Counted from the first letter of the stretch, positions 33,207 to 42,585 are shown. The stretch is DNA of 47,941 nucleotides from Nostoc sp. PA-18-2419 (GCF_005869855.1 NZ_SZNH01000028.1:34343-82283), one strand, 5' to 3'. Numbers and translations: made by a program. Notes: generated from the sequence alone by a model not told the origin.

Positions 33207-34505
33207 TTATTCAAACTCATCAATTGTATCAGGAGGAGTAGACTTTGCGTACTTGGCGATAGTGCCTTCATACCACTTCATTAAGGGAGTTGCAGTAATT
33301 CCATGTATAATCACAGAAACCACGATAGTAGTGTAAATTATCCAGGAAATTTGTTCTGCAACTTCGCCTTCTAAACCTTTACCAAACGCATAGGCAAGAT
33401 AGTATAAAGAGCCAACACCGCGAATACCAAACCAACCGAATAACAAACGTGTCCCTGGGTTCAAAGTGCGGCGGTGAGAATATATAGGACGTTTTCCTAT
33501 TGTACTAATCCAGACTCCTACAGGTCGGATAATCACAAACAGCAAAAATACCACTAACAAAGATTGAGGAGCATACTTGAGCATCGGCTTAACTAATAAT
33601 ATCGACCCCAATATTAAAATTGTGCCGATTTCTAAAAGCTTTTCCATTCGCTCGATAAATTCTAATTGTTCCAGTGGTTTCTCAGAATTTCTGTAACTGC
33701 GCTGAACCACTAACCCAGCAACAAATACAGCTAAAAATCCATAGCCATTAATAATTTCTGTCAAAGAATAAGTTAACAAAATTGTAGCGATCGCCACAAA
33801 ATCTTCCATCAAATCATCAACCTGACGACGTTTTTGGATTTTTTGATCGAACCAAACTATTACTTTAGCTACAAAAAATCCCATGACAATCCCAGCAGCG
33901 ATCGCCCAAATTAAATCAACTAGAATCCACTGTTTAAACCAGTCGCCCCAATTATCATTTTTTAAAGCATAAATCCCAAAATAAACAAATGGAAAAGCTA
34001 AAGCATCATTTAGCCCACCTTCAGAAGTTAAACCAAACCGTAACTCATCTTTGTCTTTGACATCAGTCAATTGAACTTCAGAAGCTAATACTGGATCGGT
34101 TGGGGCGAGAATTGCTCCTAATAAAATCGCTTCTGCCCAATTCATACCTAAAAATAATTTACCTACAGCAGCTAAGGCAAAAATTGAAATTGGCATTAAA
34201 AATCCAATTAGTCGGGCTGTAATTCCCCAAACTTCTAGCTTCAGAGGACGAACAATTCTTAAACCGCAGCTAAACACAGAAATAACTACTACGAGTTCTG
34301 TGAGCTTTTCTAAGAATTCAGCATTGAAGACTTCATCTCGACGTAGTTGAATTAGTCCGAAGCCGTAAGGTCCTAATAAAATGCCAACAATTAGATAAAT
34401 AATTGCAAAAGAAAGAGGTAAGCGAGCAATCCAACCTGACCCCAAGGTGACTATTAGTAAAAGTAGACCAACTACAAATAGGTCAATAATATAGACATCC
34501 ACCAT
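33207..34505 (-). CDS. Cation:proton antiporter, CPA1/NhaP type
   Basis: This 432-residue membrane antiporter exchanges Na+ (or K+) for H+. About 11-12 hydrophobic segments are present. The core shows L-A-P-T-D-P-V-L-A-S-E-V near 131-142 and L-T-S-E-G-G-L-N-D-A-L-A-F-P near 158-171. The N-D pair in the latter is the ion-binding motif of electroneutral CPA1 exchangers. The tail is short and acidic (IDEFE), without a TrkA-N domain. A TTGTAA-N6-TTACAA site (TGTA-N8-TACA, NtcA-like) is centred 40 bp upstream of the ATG at 34505, with TATTTT at about the right distance, which would give a nearly leaderless mRNA. It is convergent with the small exported protein gene. Confidence 0.88.
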   Translation of the reverse strand: MVDVYIIDLFVVGLLLLIVTLGSGWIARLPLSFAIIYLIVGILLGPYGFGLIQLRRDEVFNAEFLEKLTELVVVISVFSCGLRIVRPLKLEVWGITARLIGFLMPISIFALAAVGKLFLGMNWAEAILLGAILAPTDPVLASEVQLTDVKDKDELRFGLTSEGGLNDALAFPFVYFGIYALKNDNWGDWFKQWILVDLIWAIAAGIVMGFFVAKVIVWFDQKIQKRRQVDDLMEDFVAIATILLTYSLTEIINGYGFLAVFVAGLVVQRSYRNSEKPLEQLEFIERMEKLLEIGTILILGSILLVKPMLKYAPQSLLVVFLLFVIIRPVGVWISTIGKRPIYSHRRTLNPGTRLLFGWFGIRGVGSLYYLAYAFGKGLEGEVAEQISWIIYTTIVVSVIIHGITATPLMKWYEGTIAKYAKSTPPDTIDEFE

Positions 34506-34886
34506 ATAACAAAATATATAAAAATTAGGCGTTACTTTGTAAGCTTAGTTACAATAGCTTATCATTAATAATTACCTATAGGTAGATTTTAATAAAAAAC
34601 CATTTAATCTACATTTAACTGAAGACAGTTCAGATAAATCCAAAACTTTCATCTAAACAGGTGATAAATTGGATCTTCATCGACCAATTATCTCTAAAAA
34701 TAATCCTTAACCCAAGCATATTGATATTTAACTCAATTAAGTAGATCTATATTGTTTTATTTGACTAAAAATTCCGAAATGCAGCAAAACTATGCTGAAT
34801 ACTTAGAATATCAAGACTGAGTAGATACGTTAAGCTACAAAACAAGCCTGCTGGAATTAATTAACTCAATCAACCAAATAAATGCC
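34506..34886. promoter_or_regulatory. Divergent spacer with an NtcA-like box
   Basis: TGTA-AGCTTAGT-TACA lies within the symmetric TTGTAAGCTTAGTTACAA at 34537-34554. Read on the minus strand, TATTTT (34511-34516) follows 22 nt after the box, the spacing of class II NtcA promoters. A 12-bp palindrome, TACCTATAGGTA, is at 34573-34584. The rest is AT-rich, and the TPR gene start shows no clear Shine-Dalgarno site. Confidence 0.4.
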
Positions 34887-36155
34887 ATGAATGAAGAATT
34901 TTATAATAGAGGATTGTCCAAGGCTAAGCAGAAAGACTACGCTGGAGCAATTGAGGAATTTAACCAGGCTATACAATTAACACCTTACTTTACTGAAGCT
35001 TATTTGCAACGTGGTTTGGCATACTATGACTCAGGAGTAATTCTCAAGGCTGTTTCAGATTATACCGAAGCCCTGAAGCTGAATCCTGAAAGTGTAGAGG
35101 CATATTATTGTCGTGCATTAGCAAGGCTGGCGCTGAAAAATTTGCCGGGAGCGTTAGAGGACGTTGAACGTGCTATACGTTTCAATCTTAATTATGCTGC
35201 TGCTTATCAGCTACGGGGAATGGTGCGGCGCAAACAGGGTTATATTCAAGATGCGATCGCTAACTTTAAAAAAGCAGCTGGGTTATATTTAGAGCAGCAA
35301 GACAAAGAGAATTGTCGTCTGTGTCTGGAACAAATTAAGCAGTTACAACCCCAAGAATTACGTGCAATACAGCAGTCGCCTTCTGCAAATGCACCAATTT
35401 TATCTACGAAAGAATATTTCACCCAATTATTAGAAAAAGCTGAAAAAGGAGATACCCAAGAGGCACTAGCAGATTTAAACTGGGTATTGAAAGCCGATCC
35501 CCAAGATGCCCAAGCTTACTGCTGTCGTGGGGTTGTGCGCTGCAAAATGGGGAATTATCGAGAAGCGCTCGCAGATTTTAATCAAGCGTTGCGACTAAAT
35601 TTTCAAGATGCCACTGTCTATCGCAATCGAGGTAAAGCACGCTCTGTGTTGGGAGATCATCAAGGAGCGATCGCAGATCTTAATCAAGCACTCCAGATGC
35701 AACCTGAAGATGCCTTAGTCTATGTTGCCAGAGGTAATGCCTATCGGGCAACGGGCAATTATCTGGGTGCAATTCAAGATTACACCCAAGCACTGCAAAT
35801 CAATCCTGATGATGCTCAAGCTTACTACAATCGCGGCATTGCCTATTCTTGCATAGAAGAAATGCAAAACGCCGTAGAGAATTATCAACGCGCGGCGAGT
35901 ATTTTTTGCGAACAAGAAGACTGGGTAAATTATCAACAAGTATTAAGTAGTTTAGAAAAAATCCAAAAATTTAATCCAGAGTCCAAAAAGCAAAATTATA
36001 ATTTACTACGTCAGCGACTTTTGCGAATGGTGGGAGGATATTGGGAAATCGCCGAACGATTAATTGAGCAGAAGCAGGATTACTATCCTGGGATGTCAGA
36101 CGAGTGGTATTTGCAAAAAGTAATTGATGATTTAGAACGCGATCGTGGTATATAA
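34887..36155 (+). CDS. Tetratricopeptide repeat protein
   Basis: This 422-residue protein is composed of TPR units in two blocks. Residues 1-150 hold about four repeats (NRGLSKAKQKDYAGAIEEFN, then A-Y-L-Q-R-G-L-A, A-Y-Y-C-R-A-L-A and A-Y-Q-L-R-G-M-V). Residues ~180-350 hold about five more (A-Y-C-C-R-G-V-V, V-Y-R-N-R-G-K-A, V-Y-V-A-R-G-N-A and A-Y-Y-N-R-G-I-A). A Pro/Ser-rich linker (~155-175) separates them. The final ~60 residues form a helical module (LLRMVGGYWEIAERLIEQ, then YYPGMSDEWYLQKVIDDL) that recurs on cyanobacterial TPR proteins. There is no signal peptide. It is an adaptor for protein-protein contacts; the partners are unknown. It lies divergent to the antiporter gene and has a bidirectional hairpin behind it. 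Confidence 0.88.
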   Translation: MNEEFYNRGLSKAKQKDYAGAIEEFNQAIQLTPYFTEAYLQRGLAYYDSGVILKAVSDYTEALKLNPESVEAYYCRALARLALKNLPGALEDVERAIRFNLNYAAAYQLRGMVRRKQGYIQDAIANFKKAAGLYLEQQDKENCRLCLEQIKQLQPQELRAIQQSPSANAPILSTKEYFTQLLEKAEKGDTQEALADLNWVLKADPQDAQAYCCRGVVRCKMGNYREALADFNQALRLNFQDATVYRNRGKARSVLGDHQGAIADLNQALQMQPEDALVYVARGNAYRATGNYLGAIQDYTQALQINPDDAQAYYNRGIAYSCIEEMQNAVENYQRAASIFCEQEDWVNYQQVLSSLEKIQKFNPESKKQNYNLLRQRLLRMVGGYWEIAERLIEQKQDYYPGMSDEWYLQKVIDDLERDRGI

Positions 36156-36181
36156 AAGGTAAATGCCACTATACACGTAAA

Positions 36182-36207
36182 TTCACCCGTAGAAGTCTAC
36201 GGGTGAA
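36182..36207. terminator. Bidirectional hairpin between converging genes
   Basis: TTCACCCGTAG (36182-36192) pairs perfectly with CTACGGGTGAA (36197-36207) around AAGT. The palindrome GCGATTAATCGC (36211-36222) follows directly. There is no clean T run, but the position between two stop codons fits termination. Confidence 0.65.
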
Positions 36208-36275
36208 AATGCGATTAATCGCTTATTATTTTACAATAAAAGTAAAAGCACCTAAAATAAACAACGTTCCAAACT

Positions 36276-37109
36276 TTAGTTAATAGTGCGAGTTTGACGG
36301 CGACGACGCAAGCCAAACATACTAACTGCTCCCACCGCAAACATTGAAAGAGTCACAGATGGTTCAGGAACGCTAGCACCAATTAGCGCCTTGACATTTG
36401 CCTCACCAACATCAAGAACCACAACAACATCATTAAAGTCACGGTCAGAACCTTCGTTCCATCTACCAGTTGCAGAATCTATGCCTGAAGCTTGGAAACC
36501 TCCGTATAAATCCTCGAATGCTAGTAGGATGTAGTTGTTGTAAGCATAAGCAACTGCGTGCTGTAATTTGTCAGCATTAGAGGCAGTGTCAGTACCAAAG
36601 ATATTAGCAGAGTCGCCACGGTTTAAACCATCAGCTCTCAACCAAAAATCGAGTTGAGTACCTGCGGTAACATTGCCAATATTGACACCATCACCCAGTT
36701 TTAGTGCATTACCGCCCCAACCACCAACACACCCATTTCCTTCGCAAGAAATATCATTAAAAAGTAGCCCGGATTTGTTAGTAGTTCCTGTGGCTTCAAA
36801 AGCTAACTGGTTTCTATAACCAGCACCCTCATTAATAAAGTAAACAGAAACATTGTGGTCGTATTTGAGATTTAAATTATTGGGGTCTAATTTAAATTGT
36901 CCGCTATTTGGAATAGCCACACCTTCTGCTTGAACAAATTGTTGGAAAGGTGCATCATTAAAACCAGTTTGAGACTTACTATGTACCGTTGGTTGAGTCC
37001 AGGAATTATTCCAAGTGAAACCAGAAGCAGATGCCGTTTCTACTTTAGATACTAAGCCAGTCAAGGTAGCTGTAGCGGCAATGAAAGCAGCAAATAAAGT
37101 ACGTTTCAT
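36276..37109 (-). CDS. PEP-CTERM sorted exported protein (DUF4114-like)
   Basis: This 277-residue exported protein has a Sec signal peptide (M-K-R-T-L-F-A-A-F, cleavage near A-S-A-S at ~28) and a C-terminal PEP-CTERM anchor: V-P-E-P-S, a hydrophobic helix, then R-R-R-R. Such anchors are recognised by exosortase, and the proteins end up in the envelope or extracellular matrix. The central part has the DUF4114-type ending G-S-D-R-D-F-N-D-V-V-V-V-L-D, an acidic loop that could bind Ca2+. I chose the ATG at 37109. A TTG nine codons upstream lies on top of the AGGAGG-like complement and is unlikely. No exosortase gene is in the window. Confidence 0.85.
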   Translation of the reverse strand: MKRTLFAAFIAATATLTGLVSKVETASASGFTWNNSWTQPTVHSKSQTGFNDAPFQQFVQAEGVAIPNSGQFKLDPNNLNLKYDHNVSVYFINEGAGYRNQLAFEATGTTNKSGLLFNDISCEGNGCVGGWGGNALKLGDGVNIGNVTAGTQLDFWLRADGLNRGDSANIFGTDTASNADKLQHAVAYAYNNYILLAFEDLYGGFQASGIDSATGRWNEGSDRDFNDVVVVLDVGEANVKALIGASVPEPSVTLSMFAVGAVSMFGLRRRRQTRTIN

Positions 37110-37734
37110 ATTAGAGTCATTAATTAGGAGGAACAATTTAGATAATGCTCTTTAAAGCAGCTATCTCTCTTCTGTTGTTTCTTACTTCTAACAGCTATGG
37201 ATTTGCAAAGTCAATCTGATCTTTTGCTTTTTTTAATATATTCAAATAGCTCTTTATTTATAGTATTCTTACTGAAACAAGACTATTATCACTTTCTTAA
37301 TACACTGTTGTTAGCATTAAATGTTTCAACCTATATATAATAAGCAAATGATAAAAAATTTATGTTTTTTATAAAAATAAGATGTGCAATTTCTCTAGTT
37401 AAAGGTTAAAACCTAAATCTCTAACGATTTTCTTTGGAACGAAGTACATAGGTAGGGTAGTAGTGTTATAGCTATCAACTTCAACCTTGGTGAATGAAAT
37501 TTATGGTTATACAAACAGAGATAATCTCCGTACTTACGTTAATAAACGTAGTAAGATGTCAGCATTTACTGGAGTATCGTCAAAATCTGCAAGTTATGCC
37601 AAGGATGAAAGACAATTTACAGGGTTGTGCTTTAAGCTGACAGTCCTTGCTTGAACTTGATGAATATACACTTTAGAGTGAAATAATCAAGCTTTTCCAA
37701 AGCTACATCCCTCTCTCCCAGATAAAATTTATAT
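37110..37734. other. 625-bp divergent spacer
   Basis: This AT-rich region lies between the PEP-CTERM gene and argS. The only notable structure is a short inverted repeat, ACGTT-AATA-AACGT, at 37536-37549. No T-box or other tRNA-synthetase leader was recognised, and argS has no obvious Shine-Dalgarno site. Confidence 0.45.
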
Positions 37735-39498
37735 ATGAACCCTACACAAGAAAAACTAAAAGTTCAGTTTGAGCAAGCTTTAGTGGCGGCTTTTGGCACA
37801 GACTTCGCCAGAATAGATCCTATTTTAGTTCCTGCTAGTAATTCTAAATTTGGTGATTATCAAGCAAATGTAGCTTTATCTCTAAGTAAAAAGTTAGGAA
37901 AGCAACCAAGACTAATCGCATCTAGCATAGTTGAGAAATTAGATGTATCCGAAATCTGTGAACCACCAGAAATCGCAGGGCCAGGATTTATCAATCTGAA
38001 ACTGAAAACAGCATACCTAGAAGCACAACTGAACGGTATTCAAGTAGATCCCAGGCTAGGAATCCCAACGGCGAAAACGCCACAACGGGAAATTGTGGAT
38101 TTTTCCAGTCCGAATATTGCTAAAGAAATGCACGTCGGACACTTGCGTTCTACAATTATCGGCGATGCGATCGCCCGCGTTCTCGAATTTCAAGGACACG
38201 ATGTTCTACGGTTAAATCACGTCGGTGATTGGGGTACACAATTTGGCATGTTAATTGCTTATCTGCGGGAAGTCCACCCCCAAGCCCTGACTACTGCTAA
38301 TGCTTTAGATATTGGTGATTTAGTCAGTTTTTACCGTCAAGCCAAACAGCGGTTTGATACAGATGAGGCTTTTCAAGAAACAGCACGTCAAGAAGTCGTC
38401 AGATTACAAGCAGGTGGAGAAGATACACTCCATGCTTGGAAATTATTATGCGAACAATCACGGCGGGAGTTTCAAGTAATTTATAATTTGTTGGATATCA
38501 AGTTAATTGAACGGGGTGAATCTTTCTATAACCCTTTACTACCAGGAGTTGTGGAAGATTTAGAAAAATCTGGATTATTAGTAGAAAATCAAGGGGCAAA
38601 ATGCGTTTTTCTCGAAGGGTTCACAAATAGAGAAGGTGAACCTTTACCTTTAATTGTGCAGAAATCCGATGGCGGTTATAACTACGCCACTACAGATTTA
38701 GCATCCCTGCGTTACCGGATTCAGCAGGATGAAGCAAAGCGGATAATTTATGTAACAGATGCTGGACAAGCAAACCATTTTGCCCAATTTTTTCAGGTAG
38801 CACGCAAAGCCGGATGGGTTCCCGAAGATGTGGAATTAGTGCATGTGCCCTTTGGGTTAGTGTTAGGAGAAGACGGTAAAAAATTCAAGACTCGTTCTGG
38901 AGATACTGTACGGTTGCGGGATTTGTTAGATGAAGCGATCGCTCGTGCCCATGCAGACCTAAAAGCTAGATTACAAGAAGAACAACGTCAAGAAACTGAA
39001 GAATTTATTAATGAAGTTGCCAACGTAGTGGGAATTAGTGCAGTTAAGTATGCAGATTTAAGCCAAAACCGCACTAGTAACTATGTTTTCAGTTTCGATA
39101 AAATGCTGGATCTAAAAGGCAATACTGCACCTTATATGCTGTATGCTTATGCGCGGATTCAAGGGATTAGCCGCAAGGGTGATATTAACTTTCAAGAATT
39201 AGGAAATCATGCTGTAGTTTTAGAGCATGAAACCGAATTAGCACTGGCAAAATATTTACTTCAACTCGATGAAGTTGTTAATAGTGTAGAGCAAGATTTA
39301 TTGCCTCACCGTTTATGTGAATATTTGTACGAACTGAGTAAAAAATTTAATCAGTTTTATGACCGCGACCGAGGAGTTCGGGTGCTGGATGCTGAGGAAC
39401 CGCAGCGAACATCCCGCTTGATTATCTGTGATTTGACTGCTAGAACGTTGAAGTTGGGATTATCTTTGCTGGGAATTCAGGTATTAGAAAGGATGTAA
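37735..39498 (+). CDS. argS: Arginyl-tRNA synthetase
   Basis: This 587-residue class Ia aminoacyl-tRNA synthetase charges tRNA-Arg in the cytosol. In order: the N-terminal additional domain (1-~105; [11 protein letters not shown]), the Rossmann catalytic core with S-S-P-N-I-A-K-E-M and H133-V-G-H136-L-R-S, the [13 protein letters not shown] block near 161-173, a KMSKS-like K-K-F-K-T-R-S-G-D at 382-390, and the helical anticodon-binding C-terminus ending L-G-I-Q-V-L-E-R-M. Length and order are standard for bacteria, and the typical loss of the second Lys in KMSKS is the family norm. The start ATG at 37735 gives the normal N-terminus. It is an essential gene, so this block is stable chromosome. 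Confidence 0.96.
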   Translation: MNPTQEKLKVQFEQALVAAFGTDFARIDPILVPASNSKFGDYQANVALSLSKKLGKQPRLIASSIVEKLDVSEICEPPEIAGPGFINLKLKTAYLEAQLNGIQVDPRLGIPTAKTPQREIVDFSSPNIAKEMHVGHLRSTIIGDAIARVLEFQGHDVLRLNHVGDWGTQFGMLIAYLREVHPQALTTANALDIGDLVSFYRQAKQRFDTDEAFQETARQEVVRLQAGGEDTLHAWKLLCEQSRREFQVIYNLLDIKLIERGESFYNPLLPGVVEDLEKSGLLVENQGAKCVFLEGFTNREGEPLPLIVQKSDGGYNYATTDLASLRYRIQQDEAKRIIYVTDAGQANHFAQFFQVARKAGWVPEDVELVHVPFGLVLGEDGKKFKTRSGDTVRLRDLLDEAIARAHADLKARLQEEQRQETEEFINEVANVVGISAVKYADLSQNRTSNYVFSFDKMLDLKGNTAPYMLYAYARIQGISRKGDINFQELGNHAVVLEHETELALAKYLLQLDEVVNSVEQDLLPHRLCEYLYELSKKFNQFYDRDRGVRVLDAEEPQRTSRLIICDLTARTLKLGLSLLGIQVLERM

Positions 39499-39636
39499 TG
39501 TATTTATAAACGCAAAGGTATTTAGATAAATCAGAGTCAAGCAAGAGCTGATTTTTTCTGTATGTCCTTTGCGTCTTCGCAGTTATTTAATCACAATTAG
39601 TGTGATTGCAATAGAGGTTTTCTTAGAGGCTGAAAA

Positions 39637-40200
39637 ATGGTAAGGACACCATCAAAAAACATAACTTTGGTAGAGTTTTTAATGCTACCAGAAACCAAGC
39701 CAGCTAGTGAATATATCGATGGTCAAATTATTCAGAAACCAATGGCACAGGGAGAACATAGCACTATTCAAGGTGAACTGATTATTTTTATTAATGGCGT
39801 CTTGAAACCGCAAAGAGTTGCACGAGCATATCCAGAACTGCGGTGTACATTTGGTGGCAGATCGATTGTCCCAGATGTAGCAGTATTTACTTGGGACAGA
39901 ATACCTCGCAAAGAAAATGGCAGGGTAGCAAATTTATTTTCGGCTGCTCCTGATTGGACTATCGAGATTCTATCACCTGACCAAAGACAAACGAAAGTCA
40001 TGAAAAATATTCTGCACTGTCTGAATTATCAAACACAAATGGGCTGGCTGATCGATCCAGAAGAACAAACAGTGTTCGTTTACATACGCAATCAACAGCC
40101 AGTAATGGTGGATGAATTACAAGCTTTACTTCCTGTACCAGATTTTGCAAGTGAATTGAAGCTAACGGTGGGAGATTTATTTAGTTGGCTATTGGAGTAA
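39637..40200 (+). CDS. Uma2-family (DUF820) putative nuclease
   Basis: This 187-residue Uma2 protein has the PD-(D/E)xK-like core. Features are F-L-M-L-P-E-T-K-P-A-S-E-Y-I-D-G at the N-terminus, S-I-V-P-D-V-A-V-F-T-W-D in the middle, P-D-W-T-I-E-I-L-S-P-D as the core strand, and L-N-Y-Q-T-Q-M-G-W-L-I-D-P near the end. The acidic residues D and E of the fold are kept. The role is unknown. It is the second Uma2 copy of the window, on the other strand from the one at 20.5 kb, and lies 21 bp before the CbiG-like gene, so the two may share a transcript. Confidence 0.85.
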   Translation: MVRTPSKNITLVEFLMLPETKPASEYIDGQIIQKPMAQGEHSTIQGELIIFINGVLKPQRVARAYPELRCTFGGRSIVPDVAVFTWDRIPRKENGRVANLFSAAPDWTIEILSPDQRQTKVMKNILHCLNYQTQMGWLIDPEEQTVFVYIRNQQPVMVDELQALLPVPDFASELKLTVGDLFSWLLE

Positions 40201-40221
40201 AAACACAAGCTGAATTAGGAA

Positions 40222-40719
40222 ATGCACCAACTACAACAGGTTTTATGGGTAGGAATTGGTTGTAAACGCGAAACTTCATCGCAGTTAATCGATTTAGCAA
40301 TTGAGCAAGTTTTTGAAGAAAATAAACTTTGTCAAAGTGCGATCGCAGGTTTTGCTACTATCGACACTAAAGCCTCAGAAATGGGCTTAGTAGAATTTTG
40401 CCATCTACACAATTTGCTTTTAAAGACTTTTTGTAGCGAAGTTCTTCGCCGTGTCTGGGTTCCCAACCCTAGTACAATTATTAACCAAAAAGTAAGTACA
40501 CCCAGCGTAGCAGAAGCAGCGGCGATTCTTGCTGCCACTCAACTCAACTTATTGTTAACTAATTCCTTCTCCTTGACTACAGAACAATTGGGAGTAAAAT
40601 TTTTAGTTCCTAAACGAATTTTAAAATTAAAAGGGCAACCTGGAGCTGTAACGCTAGCTGTTGCCCAAGCTGCAAATTTTAGCGATTTTTCTATTCAACA
40701 ACTCTCAAAAAATAGTTAA
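40222..40719 (+). CDS. Stand-alone CbiG C-terminal domain protein (cobalamin synthesis)
   Basis: This 165-residue protein resembles the C-terminal domain of CbiG, the anaerobic-pathway enzyme that opens the lactone of cobalt-precorrin-5A. Signature: V-L-W-V-G-I-G-C-K-R-E-T-S at the N-terminus, then F-A-T-I-D-T-K-A-S-E-M-G, and V-A-E-A-A-A-I near residue 95. The N-terminal and central CbiG parts are missing. In cyanobacteria CbiG pieces are often split or fused to CobJ, so this may be a natural subunit. Its stop overlaps the end of the convergent holin-like gene by 29 bp. Another cobalamin gene (cobD) lies 34 kb away. Confidence 0.78.
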   Translation: MHQLQQVLWVGIGCKRETSSQLIDLAIEQVFEENKLCQSAIAGFATIDTKASEMGLVEFCHLHNLLLKTFCSEVLRRVWVPNPSTIINQKVSTPSVAEAAAILAATQLNLLLTNSFSLTTEQLGVKFLVPKRILKLKGQPGAVTLAVAQAANFSDFSIQQLSKNS

Positions 40720-41044
40720 TTATGGTAGAAACAATTGCTAGCACAATTGAACCAAAGAAAGCAGGTAAAAAACCCTGAATTTCAAAACCATAACCAGGAG
40801 TTAGGGCACTTGCTAGCCAAAGGGTTAAGGCATTAATTACTAATGTAAATAAACCAAAGGTGAGCAAGGTAATCGGAAAAGTTAAAATCCGCAAAATTGG
40901 TCTAACAAATGCATTAACTAGACCAATAATAAGAGCAGCCACTAAGGCCACCAGAAAATTCTTGATAAAGAATCCCGGAACGATTTTAGCAGTAATCAAT
41001 AACGCCACCGCAGTACCGAACCAAGTTAATAAAAAGTGTTGCAT
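40691..41044 (-). CDS. Phage holin family 4 (DUF360-like) membrane protein
   Basis: This 117-residue protein has four hydrophobic segments and the family pattern G-L-V-N-A-F-V-R-P-I-L-R-I-L-T-F-P-I-T-L, then F-T-L-V-I-N-A-L-T-L-W-L-A-S. The name comes from a Pfam family. Most bacterial members are ordinary chromosomal membrane proteins of unknown role, and nothing else here is phage-like. Its C-terminal codons overlap the 3' end of the CbiG-like gene tail-to-tail by 29 bp, so the two transcripts are complementary there. The start is the ATG at 41044. Confidence 0.82.
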   Translation of the reverse strand: MQHFLLTWFGTAVALLITAKIVPGFFIKNFLVALVAALIIGLVNAFVRPILRILTFPITLLTFGLFTLVINALTLWLASALTPGYGFEIQGFLPAFFGSIVLAIVSTIINYFLRVVE

Positions 41045-41547
41045 AAGCTTTTTTAGAAGAATTAATCCTAAGTCTAATTAATTTGACTTTTGTCTATTGT
41101 GATTTGTAGCACCATTAGCTGTCGTTGTAATTGATTCCTAAAGTAATCGTCTTCTTTTGACAGCCTAAAAGCTATCTAGTACGATTTTGGATTATCAAAC
41201 AAGTCAATAGACCTCTTGCAAAAGTCCCCTAACACCCCACTCCCAGCCCCTCTCTGCGTGCAAAGAGGGAAGACTTTGACGTAAGTCAAAAGCGGGGTGG
41301 GGTTCTTTTTTTAATCTATGCAAAAAGTTTAAGATAATCACTTTTGGCAATCTATCTGCTGGCATAGAGAAATACTTTTAATCCCAGTATCTTTATCCTA
41401 TTGCAGGATGTACCTAAGTCAACTAACCAGTGCCGATGCGAAAAGCATACAGCCTTAGTCCACAGTTTCATTCAAAGACAAGGGAGACAAGCAAGAATTT
41501 TCTTCCTTATCTCCCCAACAGCTGGATATTTGATTTTTTCGAGTTCT
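41045..41547. other. 503-bp spacer with a folded dispersed element
   Basis: No gene was found. The element at 41235-41312, described separately, occupies its middle; the rest is AT-rich. The promoter of the holin-like gene should lie within the first 100 bp. Confidence 0.5.
41235..41312. repeat. GC-rich three-stem element with T run
   Basis: The outer stem is CCCCAC-(T)-CCC with GGG-GTGGGG (41235-41244 and 41294-41302). It encloses CCCTCT/AGAGGG (41248-41253, 41264-41269) and TTTGAC-GTAA-GTCAAA (41275-41290), followed by TTCTTTTTTT. It could terminate plus-strand transcription, but the flanking genes are both on minus, so a dispersed repeat is more likely. Confidence 0.6.
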
Positions 41548-42585
41548 TTAACGCCGCAAAATAATTTCCCAGGTAGCCCCGCCAACTACGCCGTCAGCTT
41601 CTAAACCATAGCGCTTTTGTACAGCTTTCACAGCTTCCTCAGTTGTTGGGCCAAAGTCTCCATCTATATCGCCTTTTAAGTAACCAAGCTTTTTCAGTTG
41701 TTTTTGCAATTTAATAACTTCCGAACCACGTAACCCAGGACGCAAAATTGGCAATCCTTCTGAGGTGTATTGAATACCAGGAGTTTGCTGAGTGCTGGTA
41801 TTTGACTGAGTTCGAGTAGTTTGTTCAGTACGCGTGGTTGAGCGAGTTCGAGTGTTTGATGTAGTACGATTCGGTGTTTTCTGAGCTTGTCTTGGGGTGG
41901 CAGGTTTTGGTTCTGGGCTGGTAGCAGCTTGGGTTACAGCTTTCTTTGGTGGCTTAGGACTGGTATTAGCTTGGGTTACAGCTTTTTTTGGAGGGTTAGG
42001 CTTGGTAGAAACTTGGGTTACAGCTTGTCTCGATGGATTACTGGGATTTGCAACCTTGGTGACATTGCTAGATTGAGTGGGAACGGGAAAATTTGTGGCT
42101 GAGTTAAATACTTGCCCAGATGAAGGAACTGTTGATGCTACCGATTCCTTAGGAAAAAGTCGTTGCCAAGTGCTGGCATCAACAATGCCATCCGGATTTA
42201 AGCCAGCTGCTTGTTTAAATCGGGAAACAGCACTAGCTGTATTTTCACTATATATACCGTCTACTACACCAGAGTAATAACCCAAAAGTTTCAGAGCTGC
42301 CTGAAGTTCAGATACGCGTTCGCCTTGGCTACCAACTTTCAAGGTAGGACGGTTGATATTATCTCCAGGATTTACTTGGGCTATTTTTTGTGGGGCTGCA
42401 ATTGATACTAAAGCAGAGGAGGCAATCAACACAGGTGTAGTGGAGAGGAGTATTTTAACCGCTGATAAAACCTTAGATCTCTGAGTCCACCAACCCTTTT
42501 GCAGTTTTTCCATTCTACAGCGATTTCCAGTTTGATGTAGTAATTTTAAGTAACTCAAAATACTTGCTCTCAGGCTGTGTTGCAT
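41548..42585 (-). CDS. Exported protein with two peptidoglycan-binding domains
   Basis: This 345-residue envelope protein has an N-terminal region with a hydrophobic segment (~residues 40-65; possible signal anchor, A-A-P-Q-K after it). A PG_binding_1 domain (~82-144; V-S-E-L-Q-A-A-L-K-L-L-G-Y) and a second one at the C-terminus (~284-343; V-I-K-L-Q-K-Q-L-K-K-L-G-Y-L-K-G-D-I-D-G-D-F-G-P-T-T) flank a long linker. The linker has three copies of a 14-residue repeat (K-A-V-T-Q-A-x-T-S-P-x-P-P-K) and a Thr/Arg-rich stretch. No catalytic domain is present, so it may cross-link or sense the wall. I chose the ATG at 42585 because GGAG lies 8 nt before it; a GTG at 42594 and an ATG at 42513 are alternatives. 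Confidence 0.85.
   Translation of the reverse strand: MQHSLRASILSYLKLLHQTGNRCRMEKLQKGWWTQRSKVLSAVKILLSTTPVLIASSALVSIAAPQKIAQVNPGDNINRPTLKVGSQGERVSELQAALKLLGYYSGVVDGIYSENTASAVSRFKQAAGLNPDGIVDASTWQRLFPKESVASTVPSSGQVFNSATNFPVPTQSSNVTKVANPSNPSRQAVTQVSTKPNPPKKAVTQANTSPKPPKKAVTQAATSPEPKPATPRQAQKTPNRTTSNTRTRSTTRTEQTTRTQSNTSTQQTPGIQYTSEGLPILRPGLRGSEVIKLQKQLKKLGYLKGDIDGDFGPTTEEAVKAVQKRYGLEADGVVGGATWEIILRR
41902..42027 (-). repeat. 42-bp in-gene tandem repeat encoding the linker
   Basis: Three imperfect 42-bp units each include GCTTGGGTTACAGCTT on the plus strand and encode the 14-residue AVTQ repeat of the peptidoglycan-binding protein. Confidence 0.75.

Noticed and set aside
40691..41044. Prophage remnant because of a holin-family protein
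   Set aside because: There are no other phage genes nearby; this Pfam name covers many ordinary chromosomal membrane proteins.
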